Source of the DNA: Phaeodactylibacter luteus
Lineage (GTDB): Bacteria; Bacteroidota; Bacteroidia; Chitinophagales; Saprospiraceae
Assembly: GCF_007993045.1 (NCBI RefSeq)
Contig: NZ_VOOR01000022.1
Span: forward strand, 1-64,000
Length of the DNA: 64,000 bases
Direction of reading: 5' to 3'
Part shown: in pieces, positions 55,634 to 64,000 of the stretch
Numbering within the stretch: the stretch's first letter is position 1
Layout: the number at the start of each line of letters is the position of its first letter
Translations under genes and position numbers: made by a program
The notes under the pieces: model-generated
What the model saw: only the letters and a program-made list of their open reading frames with translations
What the model was told of the DNA's origin: nothing
Database searches by the model: none

Positions 55634-56554
55634 ATGCTACAACTGCCCAAAGACTTTTCGCTATACAGAAGACTGGACACGCTTGTGGAGAACAAGACCG
55701 CCTTCACCATGGAACAGGCGGAGGTCAACATCTTCGAGACCCACCAACAAGCAGAGGAAGTCCTACTGAAGTTCCAACAGCCCGTGTTTGCCAGCATGAT
55801 CCGGGGGAAAAAGCTCATGAAGCTAAAGGCAGAGCCTTTGTTCGAGTTTTTGCCGGGGGAGTCCTTGCTGCTGCCTGCCGATCAGACCATGTGCATCAAC
55901 TTTCCAGAAGCGCAGCTGAACAACCCCACGCACTGCCTGGCCATGACGCTTTCTGAAGACAAGATACAGCAGACGGTAGCCCTCCTCAATGAGACTATGC
56001 CCAAGACCGATCAGGAAGAATGGCGCTTCACGCCGGGCAGTTTCCATTTCTCGAACAGCCCTGCCATACAGCAGATCATACAGCGGCTCCTGTTCCTGAG
56101 CACGGAAGAGCACCCCTCCAAAGACCTGTTTGCCAACCTGATGCTTCAGGAGCTTATCGTACGCATCCTACAGACCGAATCGCGGGCCAATTATATAGAG
56201 AGCGAAAAAGGAGAGGGCAACGACCGATTGGCTTTTGCCGTCACCTACATCCGCAAGCACCTCAGCGAGCCACTAACCGTGGAGCAGATCAGCCAAAAGG
56301 TGTACATGAGCGAATCTAGTTTCTACCGGGCTTTCCGGGATACCTTTGGGGTTACCCCCGTAGAGTTCATCAACAATGAGCGCATGAAACTGGCCAGGCG
56401 GCTACTGCAAAACCCTGGGCGCAAAGTACAGGACGTCTACCTCTCTGCCGGCTACAACAGCCTATCGTATTTCAACCGGGTGTTCAAACGCAAGTACGGG
56501 CTTTCGCCCAAAGCATACCGGGAGCAGGTGCTCAGTGGGAGGGAAGAGGGATAA
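55634..56554 (+). CDS. AraC-family transcriptional regulator
   Basis: The 306-residue protein has an N-terminal ligand-binding half (1-190), with no clear homology beyond the AraC_N type. The C-terminal double helix-turn-helix is AVTYIRKHLSEPLTVEQISQ in part, YMSESSFYRAFRDTFGVTP, and VYLSAGYNSLSYFNRVFKRKYGLSP as fragments. It is divergent from the aldehyde dehydrogenase gene, and AraC-ExaC-DUF779 groups are recurrent, so it probably controls that gene in response to an alcohol or aldehyde. This is inference from context. Confidence 0.88.
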   Translation: MLQLPKDFSLYRRLDTLVENKTAFTMEQAEVNIFETHQQAEEVLLKFQQPVFASMIRGKKLMKLKAEPLFEFLPGESLLLPADQTMCINFPEAQLNNPTHCLAMTLSEDKIQQTVALLNETMPKTDQEEWRFTPGSFHFSNSPAIQQIIQRLLFLSTEEHPSKDLFANLMLQELIVRILQTESRANYIESEKGEGNDRLAFAVTYIRKHLSEPLTVEQISQKVYMSESSFYRAFRDTFGVTPVEFINNERMKLARRLLQNPGRKVQDVYLSAGYNSLSYFNRVFKRKYGLSPKAYREQVLSGREEG

Positions 56555-56594
56555 AAAAAGCCGGAGCCCCCAATATTTTCGGGCGCCCCAGCTT
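56553..56594. terminator. Imperfect hairpin between convergent araC and synthase genes
   Basis: AAGC, GG, GC and CCC pair with GGG, GC, CC and GCTT across three mismatches, with the arms at about 56558-56571 and 56581-56594. On the minus strand a run of seven T follows, so it fits best as the terminator of the minus-strand operon. Confidence 0.55.
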
Positions 56595-56618
56595 GCTATC
56601 ATCTAAAGCCAAGCCTTA

Positions 56619-57866
56619 TTATTCTGGCTTGATCATTTCTGCCTGCTTACGGTACTCGCCCGACTTCAGCTTATCGGAAATGGCAGTAAAGGCATCGATG
56701 GTGATTTCAATGTCCTCCTTGGTATGTGCAGCGGTCGGTATCAACCGGAGCAGGATCATCCCTTTCGGGATAACCGGATAAACCACTACCGAGCAGAAAA
56801 TGTCGTAGTTGTCGCGTAGGTCGCGCACCAGCACCATCGCCTCTTCCACAGAACCATGCATGTAGACCGGCGTCACACAGCTGCTTGTCGTGCCAAGGTC
56901 AAAACCGCGCTCGCGCAGCCCTGCCTGCAGCAGGTCCGCATTTTCCCATAGCTTAGCTTTGAACTCAGGGCGGGTGCGAAGCATTTCCAAGCGCTTGATA
57001 TTGCCAATGGTAATCGGCATCGGAAGGGACTTGGCGAAAATCTGTGACCGCAGGTTGTAGCGCAGGAACTCAATAACCTCCTTGTCGCCACCTACGAACG
57101 CCCCTATGCTTGCCATCGACTTCGCGAAAGTGCTGAAGTACAAGTCGATTTCATCCTGTACGCCCTGCTCTTCGCCAGCACCGGCACCGGTCTCTCCCAA
57201 GGTGCCAAAGCCGTGGGCATCGTCTACCAGCAAACGGAAGCCATATTCTTCCTTGTATGCAACAATCTCTTTGAGGATGCCCTGCTCCCCACGCATACCA
57301 AAGACCCCTTCAGTAATCACAAGGACGCCGCCGCCGGTCTGTTCTGCGAACAATACGGCCTTCTTGATCTGCTTCTCGAAGCTATCGATATCGTTGTGCT
57401 CAAAAGGCAAGCGCTTGCCAAGGTGCATGCGGATGCCATCATAGATACAGGCGTGGCAGTCTTTATCGTATACGACTATGTCCTTTCGGGTAAGCAGAGA
57501 ATCAACGATAGACATAATGCCCTGGTACCCGAAATTGAGCAGCATGACCTCTTCCTTTTTTACAAAATCGGCAAGATCACGCTCGAGCTGTTCGTGGTAG
57601 CTGGTTTCGCCCGACATCATGCGGGAGCCCATAGGATAGGCCAGGCCCCAATCGCGGCTAGCCTCCTCATCTATCTTGCGGATTTCGGGGTGGTTGCCCA
57701 GGCCGAGGTAGTTGTTCACACTCCAGACGATCTTCTCCTTTCCCTGGAACTGCATGCGGCTGCCGAGCTCCCCTTCCAGTTTTGGAAACGTGTAGTAACC
57801 GTGAGCGGTACGGGACCACTTACCGAGCGGCCCTCTGTCTTCCAAAAACTTTGCAAATAAATCCAT
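56619..57866 (-). CDS. PLP-dependent alpha-oxoamine synthase family enzyme
   Basis: The 415-residue protein is a fold-type I enzyme of the KBL/BioF/SPT group, which joins an acyl thioester to an amino acid. Motifs: NNYLGLGNHPEI, YPMGSRMMSGETSYHEQLE, ITEGVFGMRGEQG, VDDAHGFGTLG and the PLP lysine in STFAKSMASIGAF (about residue 247). Candidates are Kbl, serine palmitoyltransferase or the cysteate acyltransferase of sulfonolipid synthesis; the sequence alone does not decide. ATG 57866 (M-D-L-F-A-K) fits the family; an open frame reaches 57920. Third gene of the mvaD operon. Confidence 0.85.
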   Translation of the reverse strand: MDLFAKFLEDRGPLGKWSRTAHGYYTFPKLEGELGSRMQFQGKEKIVWSVNNYLGLGNHPEIRKIDEEASRDWGLAYPMGSRMMSGETSYHEQLERDLADFVKKEEVMLLNFGYQGIMSIVDSLLTRKDIVVYDKDCHACIYDGIRMHLGKRLPFEHNDIDSFEKQIKKAVLFAEQTGGGVLVITEGVFGMRGEQGILKEIVAYKEEYGFRLLVDDAHGFGTLGETGAGAGEEQGVQDEIDLYFSTFAKSMASIGAFVGGDKEVIEFLRYNLRSQIFAKSLPMPITIGNIKRLEMLRTRPEFKAKLWENADLLQAGLRERGFDLGTTSSCVTPVYMHGSVEEAMVLVRDLRDNYDIFCSVVVYPVIPKGMILLRLIPTAAHTKEDIEITIDAFTAISDKLKSGEYRKQAEMIKPE

Positions 57867-57913
57867 AAGCGCAATGATTTGAATTTGATCCTTTTGTGAA
57901 ATTGCGGGGGCGG

Positions 57914-58438
57914 TCACCAAACCTTCTCCACATCAGGGCGGTCTACCCACTTGCCCCACTTCGCGTTATAGGTATGCACCTTGCGGGTAGGTTTTCCATC
58001 GGGGCCCACTACCGGGTACCCTTCATTGACCCACTCGAAAATGCTGCCATACATATTGTACACCTGTGTATAACCTTTTCCCTTTAGCTTTTCCGCTACT
58101 TTTTCGCTGCGGTAGCCTACGGAGCAGTAGAGCACCAGCTTGGCATCTTTGGGCACGCCCTCAAGTGCTTCACTATTTAAGTCTTTGTACCCCAAAAACT
58201 TAGCTCCTTCAATGTGGCTTACATCGAATTCCTCCTGCTCCCGGGCGTCAAAGATATAAACTTCCTCCTGAATATCCCTAACCTCCTGAACGCCAATTAC
58301 TGGAGCGCTAAACTGTAGCATGCGGGACAGTTTTTGGTCAAACTCCGGGTTGTTTACCGGCGGCCGGTCTTCGGGTGGCTGAGTGCAGCCCGGCCTGCCG
58401 AGCATCAACAGCCCAATCACCATAGATAGATAGCGCAT
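57914..58438 (-). CDS. Rhodanese-domain lipoprotein, second copy type
   Basis: The 174-residue protein has a possible lipobox (LLMLGRPGC). The rhodanese domain has YIFDAREQEEFDVSHIEGA, the active loop LYCSVGYRSEKVA with the sulfur-binding Cys, and the end VHTYNAKWGKWV. It differs from the one at 18887. ATG 58438 is chosen for the signal sequence; the frame is open to 58534 within mvaD. It lies 19 bp after mvaD and 47 bp before the synthase gene. Confidence 0.85.
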   Translation of the reverse strand: MRYLSMVIGLLMLGRPGCTQPPEDRPPVNNPEFDQKLSRMLQFSAPVIGVQEVRDIQEEVYIFDAREQEEFDVSHIEGAKFLGYKDLNSEALEGVPKDAKLVLYCSVGYRSEKVAEKLKGKGYTQVYNMYGSIFEWVNEGYPVVGPDGKPTRKVHTYNAKWGKWVDRPDVEKVW

Positions 58439-58457
58439 AGTGTAGTCTTTAATTTGG

Positions 58458-59540
58458 CTAAAGCTGTACCGGGCCTTGCCCCACGTGGTCAGCAATCCAC
58501 CGGCCTTCTTCACAATAAGATACCAGTTCAGCATGTATAAAGTTTTCTACTGCCTCTTTTACCCGGGCAGGGTAGAACAGGTGCAGGTTGGGGCCGGCAT
58601 CCAAGCTGAAGTACAAAGGGTGGCCGGTATCTCTGCGGTAGGCCTGCACCTTCTCGATCAGGGTAAGGGTATGCGGCTTGATGAGGATGTAAGGCGGGTT
58701 GGAAGCCATCATTAAGGCGTGCAAGGTGAGGGCCTCTGCCTCCAGCAGCTGCCCAAAGCGTTCTTCGTCTCCAGTGCGCAATGCGCCCAAAAGGGTGTGT
58801 ATGTGCTGCCGGGCTTGCTGATAGCGGTTGTCTGCATATATATTGCCTTCCATGAGGGCGTGCCCTGCACGGCTTGATACCGCTTTCTCTCCTTTGCTGA
58901 CGATAAGGATGGCATCCTGATAGGTTTTGAACACCTCGTGTACTTCCTGCAAAGGGGTAGCGTAAAGGTTGGAAGCCCCGGCCACCTCGCCCGTTTCTCC
59001 CCAAAGCGCCAGCCCCGGATATACCGAACGGCAAGCACTGCCTGAGCCCAGGCGGGCAATGTAAGAAGCCTTCCGGAAAAACGCTGCATCATCGGCTAGT
59101 GTGCCGAACAGCTCCCGCTCGATGCTGCACAGGCATAAGGCCAGGGCGCTCATGCTCGATGCAGAAGACGCAATGCCTGAGGAGTGCGGAAAAGAGTTGG
59201 TGGAGCGGATCGTCCATTTCAGCTGCCGCAAAAAGGGGTAAATTTCCGTGATGCTGCCTAAGAACTTTTCCAGCTTGCCAGCAAAAGCAGGGTTGGGCTG
59301 CCCTTCAAAGTAGAAATCCAGGCTGATGCCAGTGCCCGTGTCCTTACGGTACTCGTAGGCTACCTCCGTTTCTGTATAAGCCCGGTCGAGTGTAAAGCTG
59401 ACAGAAGGGTTGCGGGGCAGCTGCTGCCCGTACTTGCCCCAATACTTGACGATAGCCAGGTTGGATGGGCTGCGCCAAATGGCCCTGCCTGGGGCTACCT
59501 TGCCTGATTCTACAATGAATTTGGGGTTTTTATAATCCAT
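58458..59540 (-). CDS. mvaD: Diphosphomevalonate decarboxylase
   Basis: The 360-residue GHMP-kinase-fold enzyme makes isopentenyl diphosphate from mevalonate diphosphate. Motifs: SNLAIVKYWGKYGQQLPRNP near the start (substrate loop), SGIASSASSMSALALCL (ATP loop), GSGSACRSVYPGLALWG with the catalytic region, and SLDAGPNLHLFYP. This shows that the organism uses the mevalonate route and supplies precursors for the carotenoid operon. ATG 59540 fits; an ATG at 59570 adds ten residues. First gene of the operon. Confidence 0.92.
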   Translation of the reverse strand: MDYKNPKFIVESGKVAPGRAIWRSPSNLAIVKYWGKYGQQLPRNPSVSFTLDRAYTETEVAYEYRKDTGTGISLDFYFEGQPNPAFAGKLEKFLGSITEIYPFLRQLKWTIRSTNSFPHSSGIASSASSMSALALCLCSIERELFGTLADDAAFFRKASYIARLGSGSACRSVYPGLALWGETGEVAGASNLYATPLQEVHEVFKTYQDAILIVSKGEKAVSSRAGHALMEGNIYADNRYQQARQHIHTLLGALRTGDEERFGQLLEAEALTLHALMMASNPPYILIKPHTLTLIEKVQAYRRDTGHPLYFSLDAGPNLHLFYPARVKEAVENFIHAELVSYCEEGRWIADHVGQGPVQL

Positions 59541-59659
59541 ATCGGTTTGTTTATAATAAGGTGATGGCAATTGGCCGCCCCCCTGCCAGCGAAATGGCTA
59601 CGAGAACCCAAACGGGAAGACCTACAATATGTTGGGCCCTCTTGCCATATATCTTACCT

Positions 59660-59667
59660 CAAAGGTA
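59660..59667 (-). promoter_or_regulatory. Predicted -7 box of the mvaD operon
   Basis: On the minus strand the box reads TACCTTTG (TAnnTTTG), about 120 bp before the mvaD ATG. No clear TTG upstream. The gap 59541-60079 (539 bp) holds this box, the promoter at 59934-59964 and AT-rich sequence; no gene is seen. Confidence 0.45.
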
Positions 59668-59933
59668 CGTAAGCCTGTAGGATACCGGAGCGAAAGCCCG
59701 TGGGAATTTGTACTGCGGCTTTTGCCTTGCAGCGCAAGCCCCATTGCGTCAGTTTTTGGCCATAGCAAAGCCTTTTGTGCCTGATTTCGAATACAAAAAT
59801 TGGCAAATCTATATTTTGAATTAAATATTATTCTAATGTAATTGCAGTAAAAAATATCTCTTGACACCATTTTACAGATTCTACTTAGTTGCTATTGCCC
59901 ATTGTTCGTATTGACAAATCTCTTTTTTTGTAC

Positions 59934-59964
59934 TTGCCCTCCCCCTCCCATGCCCGTATGTTTG
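59934..59964 (+). promoter_or_regulatory. Predicted promoter of the poly-Asp lipoprotein gene
   Basis: TTG at 59934-59936, a 20-base spacer, and TATGTTTG at 59957-59964 match the consensus exactly. The ATG at 60080 implies a leader of about 110 bases. Confidence 0.6.
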
Positions 59965-60079
59965 TAGTGTTGTTACTGATCAGTGATACTTACAGCGCTC
60001 TAAAGTGGGCGTTGGATACAACTCAACTCTCTCTCTTTTTCAAACCGGGCTACAGACAGCCCAAAAACTAAAATTTGCT

Positions 60080-61144
60080 ATGAAAAATTGGATGATGGCC
60101 GCATTTGCCATATTAGCGTTCAGCAGCTGCGAACTCCTCGATGATATGCCTATCGATATCGGCAATGGCAATGGCTCTTCTACGACTTTTATCACTCAGT
60201 TCAATCCAGAAGCCATCTTTAGCCCTTGCGAAGAAGGCACAGACATCAACATCAACAGCCTGCCCGCCGATGCCCTCGCTTACATTCAGGGCAACTACCC
60301 CGGCTACACTATAGATGATGCCGACCGCTATGTGGAAGGCAGTGGCGAAATCCGCTACGGGGTAGACATCAAACAAGGCACAGAGGAAATAGAGCTGCTC
60401 TTCGACGCCAACGGAAGCCTCATCAGTGCTGGCCCGGACACAGACGATGTTTACATCAGTATTGCCGACCTGCCCCAGGAAGTGCTTGACTACATCGAAG
60501 CGGAATTCCCTGGCTATACGATTGACGAAGTCAGCATCGACCTTGAGTATGGGCTGGAGTTTTTCGAAGTAGAACTGAACGACGACATCGAGGTCTACTT
60601 CTCTATTGACGGCCTCTTTGCCTGCAGCGAGAACAGCGATGGCGACGACAGCAACAACGACGACGATGATGACAACGGCAACAACGATGATGACGATGAT
60701 GACGACGACGACGACAACAATGATGATGACGATTGGAATGACGACGATCAGCAAGTCAACTTGCCCGCAGCAGCTGTAGCCTACATCAACAACAACTACC
60801 CAGGCTATCAGATTGACGAAGCCTACCTAGAGCGTTTCTGCGACGGCAACCTCATCGAGGTTGAAATTGAAATGGGAAGCCAAGACCGCGACCTTTACTT
60901 TACGGCAGATGGCGTATTCCAATTCGAAGCAGATGATATCAGCATCAGCGCATTGCCGGAAGCAGTCCGGAGCACACTGCAAGCGCAGTACCCAAACTAT
61001 GAAATTGACGACGCTGAAATCCTGACCGGTGGAGACAGCAGCCCTCAGTACTGGGTAGAACTCGAGCACTCCAACGATGAGGACGAAGACTTGGATGTTG
61101 TCCTTAATGCAGATGGCAGCATCTTCTGCTCCTTCGAAGATTAA
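60080..61144 (+). CDS. Lipoprotein with repeated PepSY-like domains and poly-Asp linker
   Basis: The 354-residue protein has a lipobox ILAFSSC (Cys15). Four similar units of about 60-75 residues follow, each with LPADALAYIQGNYPGYTIDDA-type text (L-P, YI, N-Y-P-G-Y, ID-A), as in PepSY-like (PF11396) periplasmic proteins; two precede and two follow the linker. The linker (about residues 188-228) is almost all Asp and Asn with a few Gly, Ser and Gln. It may bind calcium or keep domains apart. ATG 60080 is chosen for the signal. Confidence 0.8.
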   Translation: MKNWMMAAFAILAFSSCELLDDMPIDIGNGNGSSTTFITQFNPEAIFSPCEEGTDININSLPADALAYIQGNYPGYTIDDADRYVEGSGEIRYGVDIKQGTEEIELLFDANGSLISAGPDTDDVYISIADLPQEVLDYIEAEFPGYTIDEVSIDLEYGLEFFEVELNDDIEVYFSIDGLFACSENSDGDDSNNDDDDDNGNNDDDDDDDDDDNNDDDDWNDDDQQVNLPAAAVAYINNNYPGYQIDEAYLERFCDGNLIEVEIEMGSQDRDLYFTADGVFQFEADDISISALPEAVRSTLQAQYPNYEIDDAEILTGGDSSPQYWVELEHSNDEDEDLDVVLNADGSIFCSFED

Positions 61145-61258
61145 GCAGGAAAAACTAACGCGCACTCTTCTTTATGTGCGGCCGGATTTTGGCTGCCGAC
61201 TATAACAAACCGGAATATTGATTATTCACCGGTAACATTCATTTCCCCCATTTTTCTA

Positions 61259-61297
61259 AAAGCCGCCTTTGATGCTTCAAAGGTGGCTTTATTTTAT
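61259..61297 (+). terminator. Terminator after the poly-Asp lipoprotein
   Basis: A 14-bp stem AAAGCCGCCTTTGA / TCAAAGGTGGCTTT with one mismatch is followed by ATTTTAT. It is 114 bp past the stop. The rest of the gap to 61548 is AT-rich with no gene. Confidence 0.75.
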
Positions 61298-61548
61298 GCC
61301 TCCTATTTTGGCGCATACAAGCCCAAGGCAAAGGAAAGAAGAAAATAGCGCCTGTATTTGGGCTTAAAAACAAGCACAATCTAGTTTTATACATACCTAT
61401 ACCAAACATATATACCTATAAAACACTAATTAACAGTCCCATAAAAAACAAATGGTAAAAAAACAAATACACAATGATTTTACAGAAAATCACAGCGGAG
61501 CATTCATTCTCAGGCCAAAAACAGTATAATTTAAGGCAAGCACAATAA

Positions 61549-61586
61549 AAAAGGCCCCGGATTGCCAAAAGCAGCCCGGAGCCTTT
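61549..61586 (-). terminator. Terminator after the M1 peptidase gene
   Basis: GGCTCCGGGC and the opposing CCGGGGCC form the stem when read on the minus strand, with a run of six T after it. It lies 24 bp past the stop codon. Confidence 0.75.
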
Positions 61587-61609
61587 TCCCTCATACAGAA
61601 AAGCAGCGA

Positions 61610-63943
61610 CTAGTCCGTACCTTCCTCTTTAGCCTTAGCGCGGCGGTCCCGCTGCATAGGGTTTTCCCCTCCGCCCCAAGAGCGGCGCTTGTACAGCTCG
61701 AAACGGTTGAGCTGTGTACGAGGCGGATAATAGTTATTGCCTGTATCGGTATCGGCCGTTTCGAGGTAAGGGTCCACCACAATTTGCTGAACCTCCTTTT
61801 CAGTAATGAAGACCTTAGAGACCTCCTTGTCATTCATGCGCCAAATCTCAGCAGGGATGTAGTGGTCTTCAATTGAGCCATCTTCAAACTGAAACTGAAC
61901 GATAATAGGCATGACCAAGCCGCCGATATTACGGAAAGAAAGCTCGTAATAATTCTTTCCAGCCTCGAGCATAGCCCGTTCTTCATCGCTCAGGCTGCTC
62001 AAGTACTTTTCGTACTCTTCCCGATCAAGGATACTGACAGAGAGCGGGTCATAATCCGTATAGAAATCACGCAGGGCCGGATCAATCTCGTCCTGTGTTT
62101 TCTCAATTTCCGCTGCATTCCGGATACTGCTGATATACTGAGGCTCCTCCTCCCTCATTTTTTTGGACAACTCGCTTTCTGCCAGTGGCTCCTGCGTATC
62201 GATGCGGTACCACTTCACACCGTCGAGGGCGATGTCCACGTGGTCTGTAGTAAAGAACCACCCGCGCCAAAACCAGTCGAGGTCGATAGCTGAGGCATCC
62301 TCCATGGTACGGAAAAAGTCGGCAGGAGAGGGGTGCTTGAACATCCAACGGTTGGAGTAAGTCTTGAACGCATAATCGAACAGCTCACGCCCCATGATGG
62401 TCTCCCTCAGGATGTTCAGCGCGGTAGCCGGCTTGCCATAAGCGTTGTTCCCAAACTGATAGATAGACTCCGAGTTGGTCATGATGGGCGTAATCTTGCT
62501 TTTATCACCCTTCATGTAGTCCACAATTTTGTGCGCAGGCCCGCGGCGGCTGGGGTAGTCCCGCTCCCACTGCTGCTCCGCCAGGTACTGCAAGAAAGAA
62601 TTGAGGCCTTCGTCCATCCACGTCCACTGCCGCTCATCCGAATTGACGATCATAGGGAAGTAGTTGTGCCCGACCTCATGAATAATGACCCCGATCATAC
62701 CATACTTCACCCGTTCTGTATAGGTGCCATCCTCTTCCGGGCGCCCGAAGTTGAAACAGATCATAGGATACTCCATCCCAATCGCTTTTGCATTGATCGA
62801 CCAAGCCACAGGGTAGGGGTAGTCAAAAGTATAGTGAGAGTACCACTTCAGGGTATGAGCAACGGCTTTGGTAGAGTACTTTTCCCAGAGCGGGTTGCCC
62901 TCTTTGGGATACATAGACATAGCCATTACTACAGAGCCATCGCTCTGCTCTACGCCCATTGCATCCCAGATGAATTTACGGGAAGACGCGAATGCGAAAT
63001 CGCGCACATTTTCTGCAGCGAACTTCCAGGTCTTGGTCTTGGCTGCTTTCTCTTTTTCATTTTCACGGGCTTCCTCTTCCGAGACGATGATCACAGGGTT
63101 GTCCCGCTCCGCTTTAGCCTCTTCGAGCTTTTTGCGCTGCGCGCGGGTAAGCACCTCATTGGGGTTTTGCAAAGTGCCCGTTGCCGCCACGAGGTGGTCT
63201 TCCGGTACGGTGATGCTGACTTCATAATTGCCAAAGGGGAGGGTAAACTCCCCCCGCCCCAAAAACTGCTTATTCTGCCAGCCCTCTACATCGTTGTAGA
63301 CCGCCATACGGGGGAAGAACTGTGCTATAGTGTACAAGTAATTGTCATCCTCCTCAAAATACTCATACCCAGACCGGCCACCAATTTCCATGCGGTCATT
63401 GATATTGTACCACCACTTGATACTAAAGGTATAGGAAGCCCCCGCCTTCAAGGGCTCAGGCAGGTTGATCCGCATCATAGTTTTCACCACCGTATGCGAC
63501 AAGTCCTTGCCATTTGCATCCCTTACATAATCCAGTTTAAAGCCGCCATCGAAAGTAGGAGTGAGGGACTTCAGCTGACCGGAAGACATGCGGTCGTCCA
63601 TGCTCGAAGGGCTCGTTTTGTAGGTATCAGAATCTTTGGCGCGCATATTCTGATCGAGCTGCACCCAGAGGTACTCGAGGTTGTCCGGAGAATTATTAAA
63701 GTAGGTAATCTCTTCTGTGCCATAAATGCGCTGCTGCTCGTCGTCCAGCTCCAAGCTGATGTTGTAATCTGCACGCTGCTGCCAGTACTCGTGCCCCGGT
63801 GCGCCAGCTGCATTGCGGTACACATTTGGGGTCGGCAGCTCATTGTACATCTGCCGGAACTTATTCTTGTTCACATTCTCTTCCTGTGCAGCCGCTGAAA
63901 GCGCCAGCACGCACAAAAAGGAAAAAAGCAATAATCGCTTCAT
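61610..63943 (-). CDS. Secreted M1-family zinc metallopeptidase
   Basis: The 777-residue protein has a signal peptide (FSFLCVLALSAAAQ). The zinc motif is VIIHEVGHNYFPMIV (His-Glu-x-x-His near residue 418) with the third ligand Glu in WTWMDEGLNSFLQYLAEQ. The exopeptidase GxMEN loop is replaced by AIGMEYPMICF. The N-terminal beta domain and the C-terminal beta region (YELSFRNIGGLVMPIIVQF by ends YELSF and IIVQF) flank the catalytic part. It probably cleaves peptides in the periplasm. ATG 63943 starts the signal; an ATG at 63955 adds four residues. No T9SS tail is seen. Confidence 0.9.
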   Translation of the reverse strand: MKRLLLFSFLCVLALSAAAQEENVNKNKFRQMYNELPTPNVYRNAAGAPGHEYWQQRADYNISLELDDEQQRIYGTEEITYFNNSPDNLEYLWVQLDQNMRAKDSDTYKTSPSSMDDRMSSGQLKSLTPTFDGGFKLDYVRDANGKDLSHTVVKTMMRINLPEPLKAGASYTFSIKWWYNINDRMEIGGRSGYEYFEEDDNYLYTIAQFFPRMAVYNDVEGWQNKQFLGRGEFTLPFGNYEVSITVPEDHLVAATGTLQNPNEVLTRAQRKKLEEAKAERDNPVIIVSEEEARENEKEKAAKTKTWKFAAENVRDFAFASSRKFIWDAMGVEQSDGSVVMAMSMYPKEGNPLWEKYSTKAVAHTLKWYSHYTFDYPYPVAWSINAKAIGMEYPMICFNFGRPEEDGTYTERVKYGMIGVIIHEVGHNYFPMIVNSDERQWTWMDEGLNSFLQYLAEQQWERDYPSRRGPAHKIVDYMKGDKSKITPIMTNSESIYQFGNNAYGKPATALNILRETIMGRELFDYAFKTYSNRWMFKHPSPADFFRTMEDASAIDLDWFWRGWFFTTDHVDIALDGVKWYRIDTQEPLAESELSKKMREEEPQYISSIRNAAEIEKTQDEIDPALRDFYTDYDPLSVSILDREEYEKYLSSLSDEERAMLEAGKNYYELSFRNIGGLVMPIIVQFQFEDGSIEDHYIPAEIWRMNDKEVSKVFITEKEVQQIVVDPYLETADTDTGNNYYPPRTQLNRFELYKRRSWGGGENPMQRDRRAKAKEEGTD

Positions 63944-64000
63944 AAGGATAAACAATATTTATTGGTCAATGATATAACATCCACAGCTGCCCGGCATAGG

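Noticed and set aside
62333-63898. 521-codon open frame on the plus strand opposite the M1 peptidase
   Set aside because: The minus strand encodes a clear metallopeptidase with HEXXH and signal peptide over the same span; the plus-strand product has no recognisable domain.

Overview
The window looks like a chromosomal segment of a Bacteroidota bacterium, most likely from the Saprospirales/Lewinellaceae side of the phylum. Three secreted proteins end in type IX secretion (Por) sorting domains. Predicted promoters carry the Bacteroidota -7 box TAnnTTTG, with a TTG about 20 bases upstream. Shine-Dalgarno sequences are mostly absent. The gene families are typical of the phylum: long PurF variant, DUF2764-containing V-ATPase operon, CrtYcd-type lycopene cyclase, lipoproteins with SC lipoboxes. 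I saw no rRNA, tRNA, phage module or CRISPR array. The placement below phylum level is inference.

Layout. 1-11.5 kb: outer-membrane protein remnants, a CBS/ACT protein, a TM2-TPR-SHOCT protein, PurF-like amidophosphoribosyltransferase, an RluA-type pseudouridine synthase, and a minus-strand block (T9SS protein, serine hydrolase, outer-membrane protein, S41 peptidase). 11.6-19.3 kb: mnmG, a small membrane protein, mfd, an OmpA-like lipoprotein and a rhodanese lipoprotein. 19.4-22.8 kb: carotenoid operon crtI-crtB-crtYcd, converging on a 1341-residue protein built like animal soluble adenylyl cyclase. 27-34.5 kb: universal stress protein, a large secreted amidohydrolase, and an operon of methyltransferase, coaX and aminotransferase. 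34.6-38.8 kb: a lipoprotein, a large T9SS protein and a gene-free stretch. 38.8-46.2 kb: a seven-gene V-type ATPase operon whose proteolipid keeps every residue of the known Na+ site. 46.2-52.9 kb: one 2206-residue surface protein with eleven tandem units of exactly 438 or 441 bp. 53-56.6 kb: DUF779, aldehyde dehydrogenase and an AraC regulator. 56.6-64 kb: an operon of mvaD, rhodanese and an alpha-oxoamine synthase, then a poly-Asp lipoprotein and an M1 metallopeptidase.

The most novel signal lies between the genes. Seven copies of a non-coding dispersed repeat (about 150-235 bp, both orientations) share terminal inverted repeats. Four of them are flanked by 8-bp target duplications that can be read directly (one has a single mismatch). 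The repeat is therefore a miniature transposable element. It carries two hairpins whose stems vary by compensatory changes. One copy inserted into the last codons of a gene and now supplies its stop codon. Another separates the aldehyde dehydrogenase gene from DUF779 and has itself been invaded by a second, 162-bp palindromic element. That second element sits at CTAG, as IS630/mariner-type elements do. A third short repeat (two copies) ends at CTAG and resembles the tip of the second element.
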